62,634 bases of DNA, from assembly GCA_000378885.1 (NCBI GenBank), contig KB900456.1, forward strand, positions 484,709-547,342, in the 5' to 3' direction. The stretch comes from an actinobacterium SCGC AAA044-N04 (GTDB lineage: Bacteria > Actinomycetota > Actinomycetes > Nanopelagicales > Nanopelagicaceae). The notes beneath the pieces are model-generated. The model saw only the letters and a program-made list of their open reading frames with translations. It had not been told where the DNA came from and searched no databases. The position numbers and the translations under genes were made by a program. Numbering within the stretch: the stretch's first letter is position 1; each line of letters starts with the position of its first letter. Below, one piece after another: positions 16,834 to 26,237 of this stretch.

Positions 16834-17505
16834 GTGAATACTTTTTTTGACGCAGTCTTCTTCGATATGGATGGCTTATTGGTTGATTCTGAACCTGAGT
16901 GGCTCAAATCTGAGAGTGAAATAACGGCCGCTTATGGATATCAGTGGAAGCCAGAAGATCAGGTGGCTTGCTTAGGTGGTCCCTTATCGCGAGTCGGACA
17001 ATATATGCACGAAAAATGTAATCAAGCAGAGGACCCTGAATTCTTCACGCAAAAGCTCATAGAAGTTCAGTCCGAGAAAATGCGCTCTCACACTCCTTTT
17101 ATGCCAGGAGCCTTTGAACTACTTAAAGATCTTCAAAGCAATGGGGTTAAAACCGGGTTAGTGTCAGCAAGTCCGCGAATTATTGTAGATGCGGTTCTAG
17201 AAAATGTGGGCAGAGATCTTTTCCCTTTTTCGATCTCAAGTGATGATGTTGAGCAAACAAAGCCGCATCCTGATGCATACCTCAAGGCTGCGCAATTGAC
17301 GCAGAGCAATATTGAGCACTGCCTCATTTTCGAGGATTCACTCACAGGAGTGGGCGCAGCTATGAGTAGTGGCGGCTGGTTAGTTGCCGTTCCACACCTG
17401 GTCACAGTCCAAGAATCGTCCAGAGTGCGCGTGATTAAATCTCTGGAACAACTCAACTACAAAAAACTGCAGGCGCTTTTTGTGGATTTCTCCCTAGCAA
17501 TCTAG
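16834..17505 (+). CDS. HAD-superfamily phosphatase (beta-phosphoglucomutase-like)
   Basis: 223 aa. Motif I is FFDMDGLLVDSEPEW, motif II SASPR and the late motif FEDSLTGVGAAMS, with a helical cap between. This is the subfamily IA organisation used for small sugar phosphates; the substrate is unknown. The start is a GTG placed 5 nt after AAGGAG. Convergent 4-bp overlap with the RecB-like gene. Confidence 0.9.
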   Translation: MNTFFDAVFFDMDGLLVDSEPEWLKSESEITAAYGYQWKPEDQVACLGGPLSRVGQYMHEKCNQAEDPEFFTQKLIEVQSEKMRSHTPFMPGAFELLKDLQSNGVKTGLVSASPRIIVDAVLENVGRDLFPFSISSDDVEQTKPHPDAYLKAAQLTQSNIEHCLIFEDSLTGVGAAMSSGGWLVAVPHLVTVQESSRVRVIKSLEQLNYKKLQALFVDFSLAI

Positions 17506-18275
17506 CTGGTGTGTGCAGGGCAAATTGTTTTAAAAAAGCACCAATCGCATAGACGACTTGGTTTAGGTGGCCAATAATCTTTTTCCATCGAAGCGAAAAT
17601 ATCACTTGCGACTCGTTTTAGAATTTTCTCAGTTGACGCCAAATCCGACAAAGTAGGTGTGCTCTTAACGAGCTTGCCATCTCCCAAATAGATCAGTTGC
17701 AAGAGACGGGGCAGAACGCTGTGCGTTTTGAAGTACAGGAGAGCGTACACGCGTAATTGGAAAAGGGCTTTTTCTTCCCAACCTGGTTTAGGCGCTTTCC
17801 CAGTTTTGTAGTCCACGATACGTACTTCACCTGTTGGCGCAATATCTAGACGGTCTACATAACCGTGCAAATAAATCTGCTCCGAGAAGTCATTTTCCAA
17901 ATGCAATTCGCGGTGAGTTGCTTCAAAGCTTTGAGGATCTTCTAAAGTGAAATAGGTACGAAGTAGTGATTCAGCACGATCAAACCACTCCTTTTCATTG
18001 GTCACCATTTCCATAAGTTCTGGCTTTTCGGCAATTTGTGCTTGCCAACGTGAGGGCAATAGTTCAATCGCACTCTGAGGTGTTCTATCACTGGGGGCGT
18101 TTTCAAATAGATCGTGCAAAATTGTGTGCACTAAAGTTCCGCGTTCTGCATCCAGTGAAGGTGGCTGTGGGAGTTGATCGATGACTCGGTATTTATAGAG
18201 TTGAGGACAGTTCTCAAACTCACTCACCCGACTAGGGGATAGGCGCAATTGCTGGTTACTCACGTACGGCAACAT
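17502..18275 (-). CDS. RecB-family exonuclease (PD-(D/E)XK, Cas4-like)
   Basis: 257 aa nuclease domain. SPSRVSEFENCPQLYKYRVI at the N-terminus is the iron-sulfur/RecB entry motif. GTLVHTILHDL has the conserved His, and VRIVDYKTGKAP the catalytic Asp and Lys. A C-terminal Cys cluster CDWCFFKTICPAH could hold an FeS cluster. The ATG at 18275 is used because the frame upstream would run into the divergent trmI. Common upstream of trmI in actinobacteria. Confidence 0.9.
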   Translation of the reverse strand: MLPYVSNQQLRLSPSRVSEFENCPQLYKYRVIDQLPQPPSLDAERGTLVHTILHDLFENAPSDRTPQSAIELLPSRWQAQIAEKPELMEMVTNEKEWFDRAESLLRTYFTLEDPQSFEATHRELHLENDFSEQIYLHGYVDRLDIAPTGEVRIVDYKTGKAPKPGWEEKALFQLRVYALLYFKTHSVLPRLLQLIYLGDGKLVKSTPTLSDLASTEKILKRVASDIFASMEKDYWPPKPSRLCDWCFFKTICPAHTS

Positions 18276-18302
18276 ACCCGCACTTACTTGGATTATTTGA
18301 CC

Positions 18303-18314
18303 TAAGATGCTCCC
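18303..18314 (+). promoter_or_regulatory. -10-like element for leaderless trmI
   Basis: TAAGAT (18303-18308) lies 6 nt before the GTG start of trmI with no Shine-Dalgarno between. Confidence 0.5.
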
Positions 18315-19166
18315 GTGTCGAATCAAGGTTTCTTTGCAGCGGGTGATCGCATTCAACTTACCGACCCTAAAGGCAAGCTCTACAGCTTCACGATAGTTCC
18401 AGGCAAGGAATGGCACACCCACAAAGGCTGGATTACACACGATGACCTCATCGGTATGCCTGAGGGCTCGGTAGTCAGTACTACTGCCGGATTAAAGTTC
18501 ACAGCATTTAAACCATTGCTTGCTGACTACGTATTAACAATGCCACGTGGTGCAACGATTGTTTATCCCAAAGATGCAGCAATGATTGTTGGTTTGGCCG
18601 ATATCTATCCTGGTGCACGGGTACTGGAAGCTGGCGTTGGTAGCGGCGCTCTAACAATTTCCCTACTACGAGCTGCAGGTGAAAAAGGTTACGTGCACTC
18701 TGTTGAACGTCGTGCTGATTTTGCTGACAATGCACGTTCAAATGTCGATGCATATTTCGAAGGCGCACCATCGAATTGGAAGTTAGACGTCGGGGATTTA
18801 CAGGATCAAAGCTTTGATAGTGAATTCGATCGAGTAATTCTGGACATGTTGGCGCCGTGGGAATGTGTGGATATTGCAGCACGTGCCTTGCGTCCAGGTG
18901 GGGTGTTTATGTCCTACGTGGCAACAACCACACAACTCTCAGCCACGGCCGAAGCAATAAAGGAAGATGGACGATTTACAGAACCGGAAAGTAGCGAAAC
19001 CTTGGTACGTGGATGGCACCATGAAGGCTTGGCAGTTCGCCCACAGCAACGGATGATCGGACACACAGGTTTCCTTATTCAAAGTCGACGCATGGCCCCA
19101 GGAGTTGAAGTGTTGGCACGTCGACGCAGGCCATCAAAGGGTGCATACGGTGTCGCGGAAGAGTGA
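18315..19166 (+). CDS. trmI: tRNA (adenine-58-N1)-methyltransferase
   Basis: Methylates A58 in the tRNA T-loop. 283 aa with an N-terminal beta domain and a Rossmann methyltransferase core. The SAM motif is VLEAGVGSGALTISLLRAAG, and the catalytic/target region includes RVILDMLAPWE. The start is GTG. Normally the Pup-proteasome genes (arc, dop, pup, prcBA, pafA) follow; here pafB follows directly and overlaps by 17 bp. Confidence 0.94.
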   Translation: MSNQGFFAAGDRIQLTDPKGKLYSFTIVPGKEWHTHKGWITHDDLIGMPEGSVVSTTAGLKFTAFKPLLADYVLTMPRGATIVYPKDAAMIVGLADIYPGARVLEAGVGSGALTISLLRAAGEKGYVHSVERRADFADNARSNVDAYFEGAPSNWKLDVGDLQDQSFDSEFDRVILDMLAPWECVDIAARALRPGGVFMSYVATTTQLSATAEAIKEDGRFTEPESSETLVRGWHHEGLAVRPQQRMIGHTGFLIQSRRMAPGVEVLARRRRPSKGAYGVAEE

Positions 19167-20097
19167 ACGTCTAGTCAATCTGACAATCGCTCTACTTGCC
19201 ACAAGACGTTATCTAACTAAGAATGAAATCTTTCGTACTATCGAAGGATATGAAGGAAATGATGAATCTAAAGAGCGCATGTTCGAGCGCGACAAGGATG
19301 ATTTACGGTCATTGGGAATTGAGATCGAAGTTGGTGGATTCGATCCCATTTTCAATGATGAAGCTGGATACCGAATCAAACCGGAGAATTACGCACTCGA
19401 CCTAGGAGAGATCTCGGGTTCTGACATTGCATTGCTATCTCTGGCAGCTTCTGCATGGAATGGGCAGGCACTCAACGCCATTGCGCATTCTGCGCTTTTA
19501 AAGCTTAAGTCGATCGGTATTGATTCTGATATTGATTCGATTCCAACGCTGGCACCCAGAATGGCCAGTGCAAGTAGTGAATTGGTTAATGTTGTTGAAG
19601 CCATCACAACCAAATCAGCGATCACTTTTGAATACATGGCCCAAGATTTATCACAGCAAAAGCGCACTATTCATCCGTACGCATTGGCCTCACGAGATGG
19701 ACATTGGTACTTTGCTGGATTAGATGTGGACAAGAATGCCATTCGCACATTCCGCTTAGATCGCGTGCAAGGTGAAATCGTGCTGGGTAAAAAGATGGAC
19801 GTGTTCGTAATTCCCACTGGGTTTGATCTCTTTTCGCACCTGGACGAAACCGTTAGTCAAAAGATTGCTACGGTGGATGTGCGCAAAGACAAAGCTTTTG
19901 CCCTGAGAAAGCAAGCCTTATCGATTATTGACAAGGGGGAGTGGGATCAAATATCGATCAAATATAGTGATCAAACTACTTTCCTAGATTCACTTCTGTG
20001 GCATCTAGATGATGTTTTAGTGATTGAGCCTTTGGAGTTACGAGATTCAATCATTGACGTGCTTCGCACAATGGTGGTGGTTCATGGCAAAAAATAG
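19150..20097 (+). CDS. pafB: WYL-domain transcriptional regulator PafB
   Basis: 315 aa. An N-terminal winged helix (SERLVNLTIALLATRRYLTK onward) is followed by a WYL sensor domain (IHPYALASRDGHWYFAGLD) and a C-terminal extension. In mycobacteria PafB and PafC activate LexA/RecA-independent DNA-damage genes. GTG at 19150 is chosen because family similarity begins there; it lies inside the end of trmI. The next gene starts within this one. Confidence 0.92.
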   Translation: MSRKSERLVNLTIALLATRRYLTKNEIFRTIEGYEGNDESKERMFERDKDDLRSLGIEIEVGGFDPIFNDEAGYRIKPENYALDLGEISGSDIALLSLAASAWNGQALNAIAHSALLKLKSIGIDSDIDSIPTLAPRMASASSELVNVVEAITTKSAITFEYMAQDLSQQKRTIHPYALASRDGHWYFAGLDVDKNAIRTFRLDRVQGEIVLGKKMDVFVIPTGFDLFSHLDETVSQKIATVDVRKDKAFALRKQALSIIDKGEWDQISIKYSDQTTFLDSLLWHLDDVLVIEPLELRDSIIDVLRTMVVVHGKK

Positions 20098-21004
20098 GCC
20101 TGCACCAATCATTCACACAGAGCGTCTCCTTGCACTTGTCCCTTACATAAGTGCACATCAAGGGATTGCAATCGCTGACCTAGCCAAAGCTTTCGATGTA
20201 ACTACTTCCCAGATGAGCGCGGATTTAACAACTCTATGGATGTGTGGTTTGCCTGGTTACACCGCCTTAGAGCTGATGGATTTATCATTTGAATCGGGTT
20301 TTGTAACTATACGCAATGCACCAACGCTCAAATCTCCACGCACTCTTAATGTTGAGGAAGTGATTTCTCTTTTACTTGGCTTGGATCTCATTAAGGAATC
20401 TCTTGCGGATAATTCGCAAATTGCCGAAAGTATCAGCAGACTTTCAAAGCGTTTGAGTGAAAAAGCTGGGGTAAGCGCAAATTTTAGAGCGCACGATCCC
20501 GTTTCAAGTACCGTGCGAGCTGAGATAGAAAATGCTTTGTCAAAGCAGCAAACATTGGAAATGACTTACCACTCTCTTTATAGCGATAGTTTTACGGAAC
20601 GGCGTATTACACCTCTAGAGCTACGAGTCGAAGCAGGTATTGAGTACCTCTTCGCGTACTGCCACAACGCTATGGCTTTTCGAATTTTCAGATTGGATCG
20701 AATTCAGACTCTTAAAGTGAGTACTGAAAAAGCGGTCACTATCGAAACAGATACTCTCAAGAATGCAGGTGAGGTCAGTGCGCACATTTCATTTGCATCT
20801 AGAGCTCGATTGATGAAGGAGAGATTTGGGCTAGATGACGCCCCATTGGATGTGAAAGTACAGGTTGCATCCTTTTCTCGTCAGTGGATCATTCGCAGTA
20901 TTTTTGCCTCTGCAGGTAGTGCGCGCCTGGTTGAACCCGTCGAATTGGGTGATGAAATAACCGAAAAGGCCCAACTGATACTCGATCGTTATCTGGCTCA
21001 CTAA
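20084..21004 (+). CDS. pafC: WYL-domain transcriptional regulator PafC
   Basis: 306 aa partner of PafB: N-terminal HTH (AIADLAKAFDVTTSQMSADL), WYL domain (RITPLELRVEAGIEYLFAYC) and C-terminal WCX extension. The ATG at 20084 overlaps the end of pafB by 14 bp, which favours equimolar production of the heterodimer. A 72-nt gap then leads to tatA. Confidence 0.92.
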   Translation: MAKNRPAPIIHTERLLALVPYISAHQGIAIADLAKAFDVTTSQMSADLTTLWMCGLPGYTALELMDLSFESGFVTIRNAPTLKSPRTLNVEEVISLLLGLDLIKESLADNSQIAESISRLSKRLSEKAGVSANFRAHDPVSSTVRAEIENALSKQQTLEMTYHSLYSDSFTERRITPLELRVEAGIEYLFAYCHNAMAFRIFRLDRIQTLKVSTEKAVTIETDTLKNAGEVSAHISFASRARLMKERFGLDDAPLDVKVQVASFSRQWIIRSIFASAGSARLVEPVELGDEITEKAQLILDRYLAH

Positions 21005-21076
21005 CCCGCCTAGCCATTTTTCGGGGCTCTGGGGTAGCCTTACCGCTTAAGTACTTCTAACTGCAGGGAGTTTGCC

Positions 21077-21262
21077 ATGTTCTTACGTGAACCTAGCCAT
21101 ATTTTGATTCTACTTATCGTTGTCCTTGTTCTCTTCGGCGCAAAGCGTCTTCCTGATTCAGCTCGCTCACTTGGTCGCTCCATGCGCATATTCAAGAGCG
21201 AAATGAAGGAAATGACAGCTGAAGAAAAAAAGGCTGACGGCGAAACCCCTACAGACAAGTAA
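21077..21262 (+). CDS. tatA: Sec-independent translocase subunit TatA
   Basis: 61 aa. A single N-terminal membrane helix ([19 protein letters not shown]) is followed by an amphipathic helix and a charged tail, the normal TatA architecture with the FGxxxLP hinge. Shine-Dalgarno GGAG lies 6 nt before the ATG. tatC follows after 6 bp. No tatB-like gene is in the window. Confidence 0.94.
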   Translation: MFLREPSHILILLIVVLVLFGAKRLPDSARSLGRSMRIFKSEMKEMTAEEKKADGETPTDK

Positions 21263-21268
21263 ATTCTG

Positions 21269-22084
21269 ATGGCGTCTTCTCAAGACGCACGGATGCCATT
21301 ACTAGATCATTTACGAGAACTTCGTAAGAGAGTAGTTCGCGCATCTGTCGCGATTCTCTTTGCATCTGGCTTTGGCTGGTATTTCTACAACCCAATTATT
21401 ACCAAGCTAGCCCTACCGGTGTGTGACTTAGCGGCAGCCCAAAAAAGCGGCGCTACTCATTGTGGCTCTCTCTATATCAATGGCGTTCTAGGCCCGCTTA
21501 ATCTGCAAATCAAAGTTTCACTTCTAGCCGGAGTTATCCTTTCTGCTCCTTATTGGCTTTTTCAATTATGGGCATTCATCGCTCCAGGATTACATCGAAA
21601 AGAGAAGCGTAACTCGGTTCTTTTCTTAGCTTCAGCTACGCCATTTTTTGCAGTTGGTGCGACGTTGGGTTACTTGGTTCTACCAGTTGCAATCAAGGTG
21701 CTTTTCGGCTTCACGCCAAATTCACTTTCAAACCTAGTTAAATTTGATGATTATCTAGATTTTGTAATGCGTATCATTTTGCTCTTTGGCTTAGCATTCG
21801 AGTTGCCAATCTTCTTAGTAACTTTCAACCTTATTGGATTCTTACGTGGGCAAACTATTCTTAGGCCTTGGAGAATCTGGGTCTTTTGTATCGTTCTTTT
21901 CACAGCTGCATTCACCCCAACTGCTGATCCACTCACCATGATGCTGTTGGCTGTGCCTTTGATCGTTCTTTACTTTATGGCAGGTGGAATAGCACTACTA
22001 GTTGATAAACGACGCGACAAGCGAGCTTCTAAAATTCAAACGGATTCAACCTCAATCGATGCAACAACTCCTATAAGCGAATAG
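21269..22084 (+). CDS. tatC: Sec-independent translocase subunit TatC
   Basis: 271 aa with six membrane spans. The cytoplasmic N-terminus MPLLDHLRELRKRVVRA and the first-loop Phe/Pro region are typical; the conserved Glu of the periplasmic side lies in FGLAFELPIFLV. It binds twin-arginine signal peptides and recruits TatA. The charged C-terminal tail is slightly long. Confidence 0.95.
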   Translation: MASSQDARMPLLDHLRELRKRVVRASVAILFASGFGWYFYNPIITKLALPVCDLAAAQKSGATHCGSLYINGVLGPLNLQIKVSLLAGVILSAPYWLFQLWAFIAPGLHRKEKRNSVLFLASATPFFAVGATLGYLVLPVAIKVLFGFTPNSLSNLVKFDDYLDFVMRIILLFGLAFELPIFLVTFNLIGFLRGQTILRPWRIWVFCIVLFTAAFTPTADPLTMMLLAVPLIVLYFMAGGIALLVDKRRDKRASKIQTDSTSIDATTPISE

Positions 22085-22094
22085 GGGGTAGTAC

Positions 22095-22964
22095 ATGTGG
22101 GCCTTAGTTATAAATCCTGTTTCAGGCCAAGGTAAAGGTGCCCGCATTGGTACACACGTTGCTGGTTACCTCAGTAGTCGTGGCGTCAGTTACGAGAAAA
22201 TCATTGGACGCAACGCAATTGATCAAGTTGATATGTTGCAACGTTTTTTGCAACGTTACCCAGATTGCAGTGGTGTTATAGCGGTGGGTGGAGATGGCCT
22301 TTTGCACCTCGTTCTACAAAAGGTTACGCCAGCTCAAGTCCCGCTTGCGATCATTCCTGCCGGCACCGGCAATGATTTTGTTCGCGCATTGGGTTGGTCA
22401 CTTGATGATGTTGATTCGATTTTGTCGTCAGTATTGAAATCAAAACCACGATCAATAGATCTTGGATTAGTCGATGGCCAATGGTTCGGAGCGATTCTCT
22501 CTACAGGCTTTGATTCAATCGTTAACGAGAAGGCAAACACGATGTCATGGCCAAAGGGCCCCAACAAATATAACGTCGCGATTGCCATTGAATTGCCAAG
22601 GTTTGCTCCCAGACATTATGAGATTGTGCTAGATGACAGAACTATTTCAACTCAAGCCATGCTCATTGCTGTCGCTAATGGTCGATCCTATGGTGGAGGA
22701 ATGTTGGTCTGTCCTGAAGCAGAAGTGAGTGATGGCTACTTTGATGTCATGGTCCTACATCCAATTTCTAAGTTGGAATTCATTAAGGTTTTCCCACGCG
22801 TCTTTAAGGGAACTCATATATCGCATCCTGCCGTAGAAATTGTACGTAGTAAGAGTGTCACTATTACCTCTGATGCGGTGGCATATGCCGATGGCGAGAG
22901 AATTGGGCAACTGCCGATCAACGCACAATGTATCCCAAATGCATTAGCCACGTGGATGCCATGA
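22095..22964 (+). CDS. Diacylglycerol kinase / sphingosine kinase family lipid kinase
   Basis: 289 aa soluble lipid kinase. The nucleotide motif is GVIAVGGDGLLHLVLQ and the second motif IPAGTGNDFVRALG. The usual GGDGT is GGDGL here, as in other actinobacterial members. Likely phosphorylates diacylglycerol or a related membrane lipid. Shine-Dalgarno AGGGGG precedes the ATG. Its stop overlaps the helicase start (ATGA). Confidence 0.88.
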   Translation: MWALVINPVSGQGKGARIGTHVAGYLSSRGVSYEKIIGRNAIDQVDMLQRFLQRYPDCSGVIAVGGDGLLHLVLQKVTPAQVPLAIIPAGTGNDFVRALGWSLDDVDSILSSVLKSKPRSIDLGLVDGQWFGAILSTGFDSIVNEKANTMSWPKGPNKYNVAIAIELPRFAPRHYEIVLDDRTISTQAMLIAVANGRSYGGGMLVCPEAEVSDGYFDVMVLHPISKLEFIKVFPRVFKGTHISHPAVEIVRSKSVTITSDAVAYADGERIGQLPINAQCIPNALATWMP

Positions 22965-25336
22965 CAACTCCTGCAGAAAAGTTTGCAGCAGCCAAAGTGC
23001 GCAATCAATTCAAAGAGACAACTGCTTTTGTTCAAAGTTTTGATTTTGAATTCGATCCTTTTCAAGTAGCCGCGTGTCATGCTGTTGAAGAGGGGAGTGG
23101 TGTTCTAGTTGCTGCGCCAACTGGTGCAGGAAAGACTGTTGTAGGTGAATTCGCTGCTCACTTAGCTTTAAAGCTTGGAAAAAAGTGTTTTTATACAACA
23201 CCTATTAAGGCTCTTTCAAACCAGAAGTACTCGGAGTTCGTTGCAATGTTTGGCGAAGAGAGAGTGGGCCTGTTAACTGGCGATACCAGTATCAACGGTA
23301 ATGCTGATGTATTGGTGATGACAACTGAGGTTTTGCGAAACATGCTCTATGCCGGCTCTAACACTTTGACCAACCTGGGTTATGTAGTCATGGATGAAGT
23401 GCACTATCTGGCAGATAAATTCCGTGGCGCAGTGTGGGAAGAAGTATTGATTCATCTCATGGAAAGCGTTCAGGTGATTTCACTCTCTGCCACAGTTTCC
23501 AATGCTGAAGAGTTTGGAGAATGGTTGGGTGAAGTTCGTGGAAATACGCAAGTGATCGTCAGTGAAATTCGACCCATTCCTCTCTACCAACATGTTCTAA
23601 TAGGAAATCGTCTACTCGATCTTTTCGAGAAGCCGGGACAAATAAATCCTGAGATTTTGCAACGGGAACGAGAAGCGGTGCGAAAGGCAGCAATTAGTCG
23701 ACATCGCCGTGGACGTTTTAATGAGGCGCAAGATAGATTGTCTCGAGCAGACATCATTGAAAAACTCGCGCATCAGAATCTCTTGCCAGCAATTACTTTC
23801 ATTTTCTCAAGGGTGGGTTGCGATGCAGCTGTTAAACAATGTTTACATGCGGGTTTGCGGTTAACTTCTACGCAAGAGCGAGAAGAGATTCGTGCTACTG
23901 CCCTTAAATACACACAAAACATCGCAGAAGAAGATCTGGAAGTCCTAGGCTTTGATGATTGGCTCACAGCATTAGAGCGCGGAATTGCGGCTCACCATGC
24001 TGGACTCCTTCCTAGTTTCAAATCTGCGGTAGAAGAACTTTTCCAAAAAGGACTCATCAAGGCAGTTTTCGCAACTGAGACTCTGGCACTTGGAATCAAT
24101 ATGCCGGCACGTACAGTTGTGTTGGAGAAATTGATCAAGTACAACGGCGAATCCCATGTACCTATCACTCCTGGTGAGTACACGCAGTTAACTGGACGTG
24201 CTGGACGGCGCGGAATTGATATTGAAGGAAATGCGGTCATTCAATGGTCTCCAACTGTTGATTCGGCATCTGCAGCAGGTTTAGCGTCAACGCGTACATA
24301 TCCTTTGCGTTCCTCGTTTGCTCCCACATACAACATGTCTATAAATCTCATTGCACGATTTGGTCGAGAGAGAGCACGCCGTTCTTTGGAGTCATCCTTT
24401 GCACAGTTCCAGGCTGACCGTGCAGTTGTTGGTTTATCCCGCCAAATTGCTAAGAATGAAAGTGCAATAGAAGAACTGCTTTCCCAAGCCGTCTGCCATT
24501 TAGGAGATTTTCTGGAGTATGCAGGTATTCGCCGCCAAATCAAAGAGGTTGAAACCCTTCTTTCAAAGCGTGATCACAAAAAAACTTTTGATAATAGACA
24601 ACGCGCACGATTAGAGGGTGATCTCTCGGATTTACGCAAAGGACTGCGTAATCACAGTTGTCACGCATGTGCCCAACGCGAAGATCATGCACGATTTGCT
24701 GAAAAAGCAGGGCGTCTCAACCGTGAAAATGAGGGCTTGCGCACTCGTGTACAAAGTCGTACACATGTTATTGCGAAAACTTTCGATCAGATTTGCCAAG
24801 TACTTGCCCATTTGGAATATATCGAGGGGGAGAAGCCAACTTCACAGGGAAAGATCCTGACCAAGATTTATGCAGAATCAGATCTTTTATTGACTGAGGC
24901 GATACGGCGAGGAATTTTGGATGATCTCAACGCACCTGAATTATTATCAGTAGTTTCGACAATGATTTTTGAGTCACGCAATGCTGACAATGTTGCTCCG
25001 AAAATGCCGAGTCCACGTGTTTCAAGCGCTCTTTCGGATGTTATTTCTATCTGGGCTGAGCTAGAAGAGTTAGAAACTCAATATGGAGTGAAAACCCAAA
25101 GAGCCCCTGATGCTGGCTTTTGTTGGGTGTCATATCGCTGGGCTAATGGAAATTCGCTACAAAATGTTCTCAAGGGCACAGACATGTCTGTTGGTGATTT
25201 TGTGAGATCTACCAAGCAACTTGCAGATCTACTCAATCAAATAGCTGCAGCAAGTGAAAAGCTACGTCCGGTGTGCAAGGATGCAGTTAAACGCATCGAC
25301 AGGGGAGTAGTTGCATTCCTCATGGGAGATCTATGA
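22961..25336 (+). CDS. helY: Ski2/Mtr4-like DEAD/DEAH-box RNA helicase
   Basis: 791 aa. Motif I is APTGAGKTV, motif II MDEVHYL, motif III SLSATVSN and motif VI QLTGRAGRRGID. The C-terminal third has the Ski2-like helical region (with a CHACAQREDH cysteine pair). This is the actinobacterial helicase placed after tatC; the biochemical role is presumed RNA processing or decay. It is coupled to the genes on both sides by ATGA overlaps. Confidence 0.93.
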   Translation: MTTPAEKFAAAKVRNQFKETTAFVQSFDFEFDPFQVAACHAVEEGSGVLVAAPTGAGKTVVGEFAAHLALKLGKKCFYTTPIKALSNQKYSEFVAMFGEERVGLLTGDTSINGNADVLVMTTEVLRNMLYAGSNTLTNLGYVVMDEVHYLADKFRGAVWEEVLIHLMESVQVISLSATVSNAEEFGEWLGEVRGNTQVIVSEIRPIPLYQHVLIGNRLLDLFEKPGQINPEILQREREAVRKAAISRHRRGRFNEAQDRLSRADIIEKLAHQNLLPAITFIFSRVGCDAAVKQCLHAGLRLTSTQEREEIRATALKYTQNIAEEDLEVLGFDDWLTALERGIAAHHAGLLPSFKSAVEELFQKGLIKAVFATETLALGINMPARTVVLEKLIKYNGESHVPITPGEYTQLTGRAGRRGIDIEGNAVIQWSPTVDSASAAGLASTRTYPLRSSFAPTYNMSINLIARFGRERARRSLESSFAQFQADRAVVGLSRQIAKNESAIEELLSQAVCHLGDFLEYAGIRRQIKEVETLLSKRDHKKTFDNRQRARLEGDLSDLRKGLRNHSCHACAQREDHARFAEKAGRLNRENEGLRTRVQSRTHVIAKTFDQICQVLAHLEYIEGEKPTSQGKILTKIYAESDLLLTEAIRRGILDDLNAPELLSVVSTMIFESRNADNVAPKMPSPRVSSALSDVISIWAELEELETQYGVKTQRAPDAGFCWVSYRWANGNSLQNVLKGTDMSVGDFVRSTKQLADLLNQIAAASEKLRPVCKDAVKRIDRGVVAFLMGDL

Positions 25337-26235
25337 CATTAATGCTTTTAGATAGCGCCTCCCTTTGGTATCGCGCCTACTACGGAATGCCTGACACATT
25401 AACTGCTCCCGATGGAACTCCCGTAAATGCTATTCGTGGATATATCGATATGACCTCGAGATTGTTATCTGTTTATAAACCTAATCGATTGGTTGCATGT
25501 CTAGATGGAGATTGGCGTCCAAGTTGGAGAGTGGAACTTTTCCCTGATTACAAGGCAAATAGATTAGAAGAAGAGGGCGATGAAGAGGAAGAGCCGGAAA
25601 CGCTCACACCACAGATTCCAATTCTTTTGGACTTACTCGATCTTTTCGGCATTCCAGTTGTGGGTGTTGATGATTATGAAGCAGATGATGTTATGGCCAC
25701 CTATGCCGAGATCGAAAAGGGGCCGATCCGAATCGTTACCGGCGATAGAGATTTATTTCAGATGGTCGATGATAAGCGCGACATCAAAGTTGTTTATCTA
25801 GCTAAAGGTATTTCACAGCATGATTTAGTTGACTTTGAATACGTTGCCAATAAGTATGCTATTCCCGGAGATCGTTATGCGCTATTTGCCATGTTTCGCG
25901 GGGATCCTTCCGATGGATTGCCCGGAGTTAAAGGTATTGGTGAGAAAGGGGCAGCATTGATTGCCAACAACTTTGCTAACGTTGATGATGCGCTTGCAGG
26001 GGCGCATGCTGCTCACGAATCATTGCCAGCATCACTTGCTAAAAAGATTATTGCCGGTGCTGACTACCTAAAGATTGCGCCAACTGTTGTTCAAGTTGCT
26101 CGCAATGCACCACTGCCACAAGTTAGCTTGGCAATGCCCAAAGCTCCCAAAGATTTATCAGAGATTTATCAATTCAAGGAACGCTACGGGTTAGGCGCCA
26201 GCGTTGATCGTTTGATCAGTGCTCTAGGTTGGTAA
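25333..26235 (+). CDS. 5'-3' exonuclease (FEN/PIN-like)
   Basis: 300 aa, equivalent to the 5'-nuclease domain of DNA polymerase I made as a separate protein. Conserved acidic sites include LLDSASLWYRAY, the pair in DDYEADDVMAT and IVTGDRDLFQMVD. The helix-hairpin-helix is SDGLPGVKGIGEKGAALI. Likely removes RNA primers or flaps. An acidic insertion EEEGDEEEEPE lies near residue 80. Confidence 0.92.
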   Translation: MTLMLLDSASLWYRAYYGMPDTLTAPDGTPVNAIRGYIDMTSRLLSVYKPNRLVACLDGDWRPSWRVELFPDYKANRLEEEGDEEEEPETLTPQIPILLDLLDLFGIPVVGVDDYEADDVMATYAEIEKGPIRIVTGDRDLFQMVDDKRDIKVVYLAKGISQHDLVDFEYVANKYAIPGDRYALFAMFRGDPSDGLPGVKGIGEKGAALIANNFANVDDALAGAHAAHESLPASLAKKIIAGADYLKIAPTVVQVARNAPLPQVSLAMPKAPKDLSEIYQFKERYGLGASVDRLISALGW

Positions 26236-26237
26236 AT

